From positions 124,001 to 188,000 of the forward strand of contig NW_026570319.1 of the NCBI RefSeq assembly GCF_019649055.1: a DNA stretch of 64,000 nucleotides, read 5' to 3'. Every line of letters starts with the position of its first letter. Position 1 is the first letter of the stretch. Under the pieces are notes generated by a model. That model was not told the DNA's origin, made no database searches, and was given only the letters and a program-made list of their open reading frames with translations. A program made the position numbers and the translations under genes. Below, in pieces: positions 54,550-64,000 of this stretch. The DNA comes from Paramacrobiotus metropolitanus (Eukaryota; Tardigrada; Eutardigrada; Parachela; Macrobiotidae).

Positions 54550-57500
54550 ATGGTGCCAGATTGGACAGTTGTAGCGCTGGTAACGAGTCTGGCCGTCGTC
54601 CTGGAATGTCCCTTAGTACACGCCTGTTCCCAGGCGCCCCCCACTCCGCCATGGGAACTGGAGCCCTACAAGAGCCGAGTCCGACACTGTGTAATGCGGC
54701 ATTGGGTGCCGACGCGTCCGCCACCGGCGTATTTTAACCCAAGCTCTTTTACGTTTTGGAGTAACCACCCTCGTTATCCCGCTCAACTGCTCTGCTTGAT
54801 CAACATCTTGACCAGCGGTAGGTCGCATACCCGCAGTGATCGCCTTCCTGACAGGGAATTTTCCTCGTAATTATTAGAATATTTTTTGATAAAAAATGGA
54901 AAATTGTGAAGTTCTTGATAGATATCGCTTCACTTTGTGCGCTCGCACTGTCCATTTACTGCTGCCGTTTTTTGGATTACATTATCGTACTAACTAGTAA
55001 GTAATATTTTATTATGATGTAATTTTCACTACTATTGCTAGTTGTTGTTATTATTTTTGTCTGTAAATACAAGCGTCTTACTTGTACATCCTTCTACCCT
55101 TGCGTTAATGTAGATCGTTTGCGATCTTCGAAACGGGACGTGTTTATAACCGAAGGCGAACCTGTGCGCTTATCCTGCCATCAGCTGGAAGATATTCCAC
55201 GGAACATTCACATCATCCGCGACCATTTTCCCGGCTTTCGCAGCGATAGTACCGGCCTCTACTACTGGACTAAAGATAAGCGACAGTTCTGTGAAAGATG
55301 GGAGCGGACTCACCGCCATTATAAGTGCGACGCAGCCGTTGATCGGAGCGCGCCGGACGGAGAAATGTGGATCAAGTCCGTCACCGCGGCTGACGAAGGC
55401 GTATACGCTTGTGCGTATATCGAGAATCTCGGGAAGTGTGCCGGTAACTGGTGTTCGCTACGTGGTGGACGAGAATACCACCTCCATGTTACGCCCAAAA
55501 GTGAGTAAAAATAATATCGATATACTGTAATTACGCTTTTTGCCACGTATTCAGCTGGCTGCCTTATTTCCAATTTGAACAAATAGAAAGCAGATCGTTT
55601 TGCTCCCTAAATACTGCATATCCAAATAAAAAATATTATGGTGCCTGTAAAATCGAATAAGATATTTCAATGCATAATAAAAAAATTGCCAACAGACTGT
55701 GCTCTCTGCAATATGTAGTAGTCTTATTTAATAATGCAAAAACCGGAGTTTTTGCATTATTACTTCACATACAAATAATTATATATGTATTACACTAATC
55801 GCACACTATTTCATCGACGTTAGTCAGTGTCCCTTGCAACGTTCTCGGCGGGCTATAAGATGGAGCGCGTGCCATTTTTATTTTCAGAGACAATGGTGCT
55901 TGATACTCCGGTACATGTTACCAGTGCTGTGACAAAACCCTCCACGCCGATCAGTCACACGGAAACTGCCCCGCCCGTTTCGTCGGCTAGTGTCATCACA
56001 TCAATTGTCGCGCTGTGGCCCGCCCAGTGGTTCAGCACAGTTTCTACAAACGGCGTGCAGTGGAAAGAGCACGCTACCGGCGCCGTTCAAACGACAGGTA
56101 ACCAAGCTACGTGTCTGGCAAAATTTAAAATTTAAGTCTCTCCAATCGATGAGTTAAAACCGAGATTATTTTCCATCTAGCTTCGAGCAGCAGCTTGACC
56201 AGTAGAACAGCTCAAAGCACGACATTTCAATCTGTCCCCTCAGGTGACTTAACGGCTTGGTAACTATCACACCAAAAACATAACGATTGTGTGTTTTTAG
56301 TTAGAGATTTTTCGACTTTCTAATTTAAATTTTTTATTGTCATTTTTAAAAAAAAATGATTTTAGTGGAAACCAGCGCGATGCCCTTGTCAGCGGCATTG
56401 CCGGACTCGGAAACCATAGACGACTATTCCGAAGAAGACTATTCGGATAACGTTGGCGAAATATGTAGGTAGTTCGCGCGGCTGGTAATAAGCCTGAACA
56501 CTGCATTTATATTATTCACGTCATTTGGTTACTTATTTTTTTTCTTTTTGTAGTGAAACTTGTGGCCCCCACGGTTGCCACCAGAGCACCGCGAGTTGGT
56601 AATTATGCTGATATATAACTAATTATTTGCGCTCCTTTTGCAAGCGATATTAAAGAGTTTACAGTATCTTAGGTTTTTCCAGTCGCCCTAATAAATTTAA
56701 AAATTAATAAGAAAATATTTATTATTAGAATCAATTATAAATATGTGTTTAACGAATAAACAGAATTTCTCTGATAAATTTTGATCGGTTTTGTGCTGCT
56801 CATGTTGCAACCTGGCCTGCTTGCTTGATGAAATTCAACTGCACATAAATTTGTTTGCACAGAAAATAACAGTTTGGCTGTGACAATTTTAGCGGATTCG
56901 AGGAGAAACGCGACATCAACGGGAAGTATGGCGTCCCCGTCACCGACAACGCCGGACACCGCACCTATGGCAGTAGACGGCGATTCTGCCGAATACGAAG
57001 GTGAAAGTTATAGCATATGAGTCAAACTGGACACCTCCCGGCTCGTCCCATTATAATAATATCATAATGTGCAATATAACTGTTAGTGTTTTTTTTAATT
57101 TAGAAGAATTAGAAAATTATACCTACAAACTTGATAATCAACATACTCTGTATATTAGCTTTAATCATCGAAATCCTGTAATCATTTTATCAATTGTTTA
57201 TTAAATTGTTTGGTTTTATTATTTTGTTACCAAATTTATATAATTCATATCATTATTATATTGAGATCACGAGAATTTTGTAGTGCATAATTTTTATTAA
57301 TCGTTAATACCGTACTTATATGGAGAGGTATAACTGTATTTAACTTGATTAAGTATCAGTTTAGATGTTTTCTAAACGAATTTACGGATTGATCTTCTGC
57401 AGATGCAGATATCGCGTACGCTGAAGGCTTATCGATGAAAGAAAAGGAAGGTAAACCACCGTTCACTGTGCCGCGGACTGAATTCAGCACGACAATCGTG

Positions 57501-57668
57501 GATGGAGAAACGGTGTCGACCGCGGGCATGAATGAAACGGAGTACGACGCTGATTACGATCATGCGCCGGGGGATCAGCGCCGCGCGAGTAGTTTCCCGC
57601 CCGAGTGTCCGCCCTGTACCGGCAACTGTCCCTGTCCGCTCTTCAAGCGCAAACGCAAACATCTGTAA
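54550..57668 (+). CDS. Secreted Ig-domain protein, paralogue B (8 exons)
   Basis: Exons: 54550-54817, 55114-55500, 55888-56097, 56181-56243, 56366-56464, 56554-56598, 56893-57000 and 57403-57668, again all joined in phase 1. Exon 1 encodes a signal peptide (VVALVTSLAVVLECP) and the module ending LLCLINILTS. Exon 2 is the Ig domain (VRLSC, YYWTKD, VTAADEGVYACAY, extra Cys in FCERW and YKC). The stalk has five short exons, one more than gene A, including an acidic DDYSEEDYSD segment. The tail ends ECPPCTGNCPCP and KRKRKHL like gene A. Exon 3 (PVSSASVIT ... QWFSTVSTN) is clearly homologous to exon 3 of A. The differing stalk suggests exon gain and loss between copies. Confidence 0.8.
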
Positions 57669-58554
57669 ACAATAATTAATATGGTCGAGCTTTACCTGTA
57701 TCACACTCATATGCAAATATTATCAGAATATGCACCGAAAACTGCCGCCTTCCTGTATTGTAGGGTTGTTCTGGCCTTTGCGCACCCGACGAAATATATA
57801 CATAAAAACAGTTTGCACAACCGCGCCTGATTTATCTTGCTTTCTGCGCAGCACTTAGCTTGTCAGTGATACCTCGTATAAGGCCCATAGCCAGATTTGT
57901 TTGCTGTTGGTCATTAATTAAGTAAATCCTTGTCAATCGGCCAACAGGAGCCTGACCAATTAAGATTGAATTAACGTACAGCAAAACTGGTTATGGTGCT
58001 GCTGCAAATATTTAAAAAAAGGTGTTTATTTTGGAGTACCCGTAAGTAGTTATCTGCGGCTGATGGCAACTCTTTCGACTGTCCCGCAGGCTGAGAACCG
58101 TGCAATGCTTTCTTGTTCGAGTCTATCAAAACGTCGAAGAAAGTACATAGAGAGTTTCGCATATAGAAAAAGAATAATCCATCGATTGACATGATCTTCA
58201 TGTGATAGTTTTTTACTCAAATGGCCACTTTGGATTATTCGGTTCGGTTTATTCGGTTATTGTAGTGGATGGGCTATAAAGCGATACAGGGATGGCGCCC
58301 TATACAGTATACATTCCAAGGAGACATTTCTGGCTGTAAGCCAATGGAACCCAGAAAATACTGTCGTATCACGCACCTGTAATATGCCTGTATGAGAATC
58401 TAACAGGGCGCATTTATATCATGGCTATTGTTGGGTGTGTCGTCACTGTCGTGTACGAGTGCTGGCTGATCGAGGCAGGCCGCATTAACTTCCATGCCAA
58501 TGCGATAACGTAAGCACCGAGACGATTTTCCCAGCATTTACGCTCTCCTAACCA
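57669..58554. other. Intergenic between Ig genes B and C
   Basis: No supported gene. The part from about 58380 is related to the upstream regions of A and B. Confidence 0.4.
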
Positions 58555-58574
58555 CATTCCATTCTCTTCACACG
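58555..58574 (+). promoter_or_regulatory. Conserved upstream block of Ig gene C
   Basis: CATTCCATTCTCTTCACACG, one base different from the blocks of A and B, 237 bases before the ATG. Confidence 0.5.
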
Positions 58575-58791
58575 CCACGTCGATAGTTCTGTTCGATTTC
58601 CGCATCAGCATGTTAATTGTTATAGTCGACAGACTCGACACGTTCTTCATCCGAAATCTTCTTACGGAGGGAAAGCACACCTGTTCGATACTGCTTTCGT
58701 TTTGCACGTGCGTACGGATCATCGTTTTGACGGTTTGACCTAACTGGTAACTTGTTGATTGTATGTGTAATATTGCATCAAGAACACAGCG

Positions 58792-61404
58792 ATGACAATG
58801 CTGTTGGTGCTGTTTACGTGTCTGACCGTTTTGGGAATCCCCTGTCCGGCGCAGGGCTGTCCCCGGCCGCCGCCACCACCATCAAGAAAAACCTTCCCGT
58901 TAGATCTGTATTGGAGCTATTCGCGAAAGTGTCAAGCACCCGGCAAGATGATTTACCCGCAGCCATCCCGACCGTTAATCTGGGCGCCGTGGGCAATAGA
59001 CCGTCGTTATCCCGATTATCTGCTGTGCATGATCAACATGCTCTCAAACAGTAAGGCTGGTATCTTCTACCGTAATGCATTACAGCATACAGCTAGCTAT
59101 ATTTCTGAATTTTACATTTCATACCTCGTCATAATCGTTTACATTTTAGAAGCTATATTGACAGAATTATATTTCCTACATTACTTGTATTTTACTGTTT
59201 TTTCCTGTCTTGTCATTTTGCATTTTATTGGTTTATATACAATGTCTATCATCACTATATTTCGACCAAGTTGGTAGGGAATGCTTATATTATTATATTG
59301 GCAGGGAATTCTTATATCCTATGTTTTCTTGTTTTCTGCTTTTATAATGCTTCTAGATTTAACTTAATTGTCACGTGCTTCAAGATATTATCTTGTACTT
59401 TTTATTTGTATTTGTTATACCCATTCGGCTTATAGAAAACAATTAACGTCACAACGCAGTACACATGTACGTGTACGTGTACATTCCAGTGCAATAAATC
59501 AGGTTAACTGTACATACGAAACAATGGCACGTCCTTATACACATACTCTGTACTGTATGAGTAAAAGATGTTGAAAATGTACTGCACTACTGTACAAGAA
59601 TATGCTGTAATTTTGGAATGATCTGCTAATGTGGCTGGCACTGGCTGCACAGTGCCAGACCTGGGCAGTTATGAGATTTCGACTCATAGTTAGAGTTAAG
59701 AATTAATCGCAGCTCGCGAGTTACGCTATGAGTTAAGTTAGCCGCAATAACTAGAGTTAACTGGAGTTAACTTCTAATAAAAAAATTTATGATTTTAGTA
59801 ATCAGCTTCAAGTAGTCTTTTATGCATGCCGATATCAGTTTTTCCAGACTTGCGACACAGACCATTATTAGTTTTTCAATCTTAAAACTGATTTTTTAAA
59901 TTCATGCTTTTTCTCTTGTTTCTTTTTCATGCTTTTCCTGAGGGAGAGAGCGACAGACGCAGTGTTCTTGAGAGAAGAAGATAAAGTATAAATGAAACAT
60001 AAGAAAGAATAAGAATGAAACAAAAGAATGAAACATAAGAAAATATAAATGAAACAAAAAGAAAGAATAAGAAACAAAAGAATGAAACATAAGAAAACAT
60101 TCTTGTGTTTTTTGTGTTTTGTTCTTATTGTTTTTCCTGCCTGTTTTCTCTCTCCCTCAAGAAAAAATCAAACATAAAAAAGTTCTTATCTGATAAAATT
60201 CCTCCTTCTTTTTAACCACACAAAAATTCCTCCCTCTCAAAAGTTCTCTCTCTTTTTGACCCTGGTTTTTTGGGGCCGAGCGCCGGCAACGCTGAACTTT
60301 TTTTTATGATTTCGCTTCACAATGGCTACCGAAGTTAGTGTAGCTGTTTGACAGCGTTGACCGCATTATTACGCTTCCCTTATGGGCAGGTAGCGAAGAC
60401 GCATAGGCGATCAATTCCCGTGTGATTTTGGTCGAACATGATTTGTGCTCTCGATGACAAAATTTTGAAAAATACGTTCTCTGCACGCTGTTAATTAAGC
60501 TCAAATTGAACGACCACACTCACTGTCAGCATGGACTCCCCGATGCATATTCACCTAGTCAAAGCCTTGGGCGGTCGTAGTGTACGTCGGCTCGAGGAAT
60601 TGTATGCACATACTTTTGTACACACATACTTTTGTAATTATGGCAATTTATGCGATCCAAGGTTAAAATAACATTTTTTCTGATATTTTCTATATTTTAA
60701 TTTCATTTTTGCTTTCAACTGAAATCCGCAGAGTTACGCTAAACTCGAGTTGCGCTTTATTATTTCTGAGTTGCGCTAGAGTTAAGTTTTCGTCCTGGCG
60801 AGTTAAGCTTCAAAGTTAAGTTATAACTCGTTAACTCGAAAAAAACTCGCGCTAAGTTAAATAGTTGAAATTAACTGCCCAGGTCTGCTGCACACTTTCA
60901 CAATTATTTTGAGGAACAAAGCAAAAATGCGGTACTTGCTATCATCAAACGCGATGCAAACTTTCCTCGTCCTCCTTGCAGATCGCTCACCATCATCTGA
61001 ATTCGAGTTGCACGTCACCGATGGCGCCCCGGTAAAATTAAGCTGCCAGCCGTTAGAGACGTTCGAACGGGGAATTCACATCGAGCACCAGCATGTTCCG
61101 GGTCTTGGGGAACATCGAAGCGGCATTTACTACTGGACTAAGGATCAGCGGAAATTCTGCGAAAAGTGGGAGCGGAACAGTGAGAAAAACAAGTGCGATG
61201 ATGGCGTCGATCGTAGCGCGCCGGACAGTGAAGTGTGGATCCAATCCTTCACAGCGGCTGACGAGGGCGTCTATGCCTGTGCGTATATGGAGAACTGTAT
61301 CAATGAAGACAATAGACACGTGCACCTGCACTATTGTCCGCTACGTGTTGGACCAGCTGTCCGCATCCATGTTGTGCCCAAAATTTCAGTTGTGCCCAGT
61401 ACAA
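58792..61404 (+). CDS. Secreted Ig-domain protein, paralogue C (first two exons only seen)
   Basis: Exon 1 is 58792-59050 (MTMLLVLFTCLTVLG signal peptide, Pro-rich, ending LLCMINMLSN). Exon 2 is 60982-61404 (Ig domain with VKLSC, YYWTKD, FTAADEGVYACAY, and a longer Cys/His loop before the last strand). Both end in phase 1 like A and B. Intron 1 is enlarged to 1.9 kb by a hAT-like element. No stalk or tail exons are recognisable up to the window end. A MULE-like element sits 210 bases after exon 2. The tail exons may lie beyond 64000 or be lost. Confidence 0.7.
59656..60887. mobile_element. Non-autonomous hAT-like element in intron 1 of Ig gene C
   Basis: Both ends carry CAGACCTGGGCAGTTA as an inverted repeat, a typical hAT terminus. 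They are followed by subterminal regions rich in GAGTTAAGT/GAGTTACGC motifs in mirror orientation. The length is 1232 bp and no transposase is seen. Its middle has purine-rich AATGAAACATAAGAAA-like tandem repeats (59990-60095). The target duplication is not clean (GCACAG versus GCACAC). Confidence 0.65.
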
Positions 61405-61612
61405 GTGAGTAGTTCAGCTCAGTTCAGCATACAAATAGTATATGTAAAGTTTATCACATCCATTTTATCCATTTTATCGCTCACAATTCTTATTTTTTTC
61501 TGGACTATACTGTTGCATCTTGAGGGATTATATCTTAGTAATATAACTACAATACCGACAGAAAAGCCATTTAATTATGCGTTGAAACGCGTCATGCAAT
61601 GGTCGCCTTAGG

Positions 61613-63663
61613 GGGTATTGCTAAAGTCTGTGACTGTGACTGGGTGGGACTGGGTGGGAGTGGGAGTTTATGTGACTGGGACCTTCTGTAACTGTGACCG
61701 TCTGTGACTGTGCCGGACTGGGCCTGGGAGCGATTGGGACTGTGATCATTTGGGACTGGGACTAGTGTGCGCTACTTTACGCCAAATTGACCGAAAGCGC
61801 ACTTCCGGCCAGTTTTTTAACCGAAGTTAAAAATGCGTGTGTTTAAACTGCAAACATTTTAATCGAAATTCGTCTGGCCAATCAGAAAGCTAAGGCGGTA
61901 GCTCTGAACGATTGAAAGTGTCCGTGTGTTTGAGGCCATCAAATAGCAGCTTTTTAGATCGCCTGTTTAAACAGCACAACAGTTAATTTATTTTTACCTG
62001 AAATTGTGTGATGTCAGCGTATTTTTTTACGAAAGCAAATTCTTTAATTTTTTATGAATGAATATAATTTACAAAAAAAGAATTTTTTGAAATTTGCAAT
62101 TCGTCAGCAGTGGTACGGGCCACACACCTGACCATGAGCTTGAGACTCGTCACTCGTGTACATGCACGAAAACTTACACTTTCGCGCACTCCCAAACGCA
62201 TTTTTGATTCGGTTATAATATTCTGTAGCCAGAAGATTTGTATACGCTGGCGTGGAAACCGTTTGTGCGCGCAACATCCGGCGTGGCCATAACACCGTCG
62301 CCTCGTTTGCAGAGGATGGTTTTTTGTGATTTTCGATGTATCTGTCCAATTAACTAACAGCATAATTTGCGCAAAAAAAGATTTCAGAATACGAACTAAA
62401 AAGAATTGAAAATACGAAATGCATATTACGAGTATCTAGTTAAGTAAATTAGTGTTTATTGCTTGATAATTATGAAGTAACTGATTTCTTAACAGTAGAA
62501 AATTAGTACACCGATAACCATAATTTACGTTTTTCGGCAACTACGTATTTACTGTGAGTCTGTGTTACTGTACATAACTGCGGTCAGTTTAAAACTCATG
62601 AGTGTTTGGAAAAATTATCGGAAAGATGAAATTTCTGTACGCTGTTATAGTATTATCAAAGGCATTCAAAGTGGACCTATTTATATGAGGCAGCATTGAT
62701 GCCTAACAATAAAATTTGTTGCATGGATAACATTTATAATAAGGATACAATTTAAATATACAATTTGCTAGAAGATGGGATGGATGCTGTTGCCAGCAGT
62801 GCAACTGAAGGCACCGGCAGCATTTAGACCAGAATCACCAGATGTATAGAACAATATTATGATACTGTATTGTGCACAATTTACAGTGAACTGCACATGT
62901 ATTGGCTGTAAACATATAGTTCGGACAGTACAAATTTAATACGAATTAAAATGTCGCATTAATTGTAAGAATAAGGTATATTCTAGAATTTGGTGGTTAA
63001 TTCGCGCAGAAATAGCCTATAAAAGATTTTCCATAAATCACGTAAGCAAGGTAAGTAATTTACTGTACTTAGTTAATTTCTTTCGTGCAGTTTGCGCGGG
63101 GTTTACTAGTCAGAAAACAATACTAGAAGAGCACACGTGTCACTTCGCTGCAGAACTTACATGGGTTACTGTTAACGGTAAGTAACGGTTATTTTGCCAC
63201 TTTCTTAAAAGGCGTTTCCTAGCCTCCTGTGCTTGTACATCCAGCCACTGCTCCAGTCAATATCGCGCGATGCGCTGTTACATATTTCAGAGTTCATGCA
63301 GTTTTTGAATTATTGTTTTTTTTTATGGACAAGACCAGGGAGAGACCAGGGCTTGTATGTTGTAAAATTTTATTATTAAAAATTTTGTTGTGTAAACTTT
63401 TATTGACGACAACCATTAATGCATTAAAGGTGCAAAACTTTAAAAAAAAACTTCAGTTTAAATCTGGCTGGAAGTGCGCTTTCGGTCGATTTGGCGTCAA
63501 GTTGCGCACACTAGTCCCAGTCCCAAATGGTCACAGTCCCAATCGCTCCCAGGCCCAGTCCGGCACAGTCACAGACGGTCACAGTCACAGAAGGTCCCAG
63601 TCACATAAACTCCCACTCCCACCCAGTCCCACCCAGTCACAGTCACAGACTTTAGCAATACCC
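61613..63663. mobile_element. Non-autonomous DNA transposon with long inverted repeats (MULE-like)
   Basis: Terminal inverted repeats of about 215 bp (61613-61828 and 63449-63663) begin GGGTATTGCTAAAGTC. They are full of TGTGACTG/TGGGACTGGG short repeats. Flanks carry a 9-bp duplication CGCCTTAGG (61604-61612 and 63664-63672), which fits Mutator-like elements. The exact length is 7 or 9 because of a G run. No transposase is visible in the 1.6-kb interior. Confidence 0.8.
63091..63177 (+). other. Candidate exon inside the MULE-like element
   Basis: An 87-base open stretch between a good acceptor (TTTCTTTCGTGCAG) and a strong donor (GTAAGT). It is open in phase 1-1, like exons of the Ig genes, and encodes an unrecognised segment with two Cys. 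It may be a captured exon or chance. Confidence 0.25.
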
Positions 63664-63672
63664 CGCCTTAGG

Positions 63673-64000
63673 ATAGGTGCCTGCCTGCCATGTAGTGTTT
63701 TGTAAGAAAGGATTGCTCCACCACCTATATTGTGGTTTGCGAGTGCTGTACTATAACTATGCTCGTACAAGTATTCCTAGTTGGTATAGTACAAAACGTT
63801 AGCACACCAAAAGAGTACGATATACAATCGCTATTATCGGAGGGATATTACGAAGTTCGGCAAGAAAAAGGGTTCATAATCACTTTCCTCCTCATTTTTG
63901 GTATCTAGCTTTTTTCCTAAAATTCTAAAAAGTGACAATTTTTCCCGGTCGGAAAGCAAAGGGATACACGAGTAGCGCTAGTATCATGATCATTCTACAA
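63673..64000. other. Right end of window, nothing recognised
   Basis: AT-rich host sequence without a supported feature. Confidence 0.4.

Noticed and set aside
1-64000. CRISPR arrays, bacterial operons, rRNA or tRNA genes
   Set aside because: No regularly spaced repeats or recognisable RNA gene structure. The introns and elements are animal-type. I could not run a tRNA scan, so a single tRNA could be missed.

Overview
The window looks like nuclear DNA of an invertebrate animal. It holds spliced genes with GT-AG introns, a tandem family of secreted immunoglobulin-like genes, a Polinton/Maverick, an envelope-bearing Ty3/gypsy LTR element and small non-autonomous DNA transposons. A tardigrade or similar small invertebrate is plausible, but nothing in the sequence proves the phylum.

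Layout. Positions 1-505 are host flank without a visible gene. Positions 512-48773 form one very large Polinton with inverted terminal repeats of about 275 bp and a 6-bp target duplication (CTCCTA at 506-511 and 48774-48779). A 13.6-kb LTR element (17410 to about 31004, minus strand) sits inside its DNA polymerase gene. Without that insert the Polinton is about 34.7 kb, well above the usual 15-25 kb. Host sequence resumes at 48780 and carries three tandem paralogues of an Ig-domain gene (A 49456-52833, B 54550-57668, C from 58792). It also holds a hAT-like element in an intron of C, a MULE-like element after C, and a 139-bp palindrome in gene A.

Polinton content. The core parts are a retroviral-type integrase, a WEVAL-type structural protein, a basic core-like protein, the major capsid protein, protein-primed PolB and a packaging ATPase. 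The accessory parts are unusual: ribonucleotide reductase small subunit, thymidylate kinase, two BIR (IAP-like) proteins, a protein with two dsRNA-binding domains, a PC4-like acidic protein, an intron-containing mucin-like membrane glycoprotein, an intron-rich JmjC plus OTU gene, and an SGNH hydrolase with a coiled-coil tail. No adenain-like protease was recognised. Many transcription units start at their own TATA box. The core genes are interrupted in several places, so the copy is best regarded as a fossil. Its two TIR tips are still almost identical and the LTR insert is very young.

How the parts fit. The core set replicates, packages and integrates DNA. RNR and thymidylate kinase would raise dNTP supply. 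The BIR, dsRBD, JmjC and OTU proteins are candidates for blocking apoptosis, RNA interference, chromatin silencing and ubiquitin signalling. In the host flank, the Ig genes are built entirely from phase-1 introns: signal peptide, Ig domain, a variable Ser/Thr-rich stalk made of duplicated small exons, and a Cys-rich basic tail.
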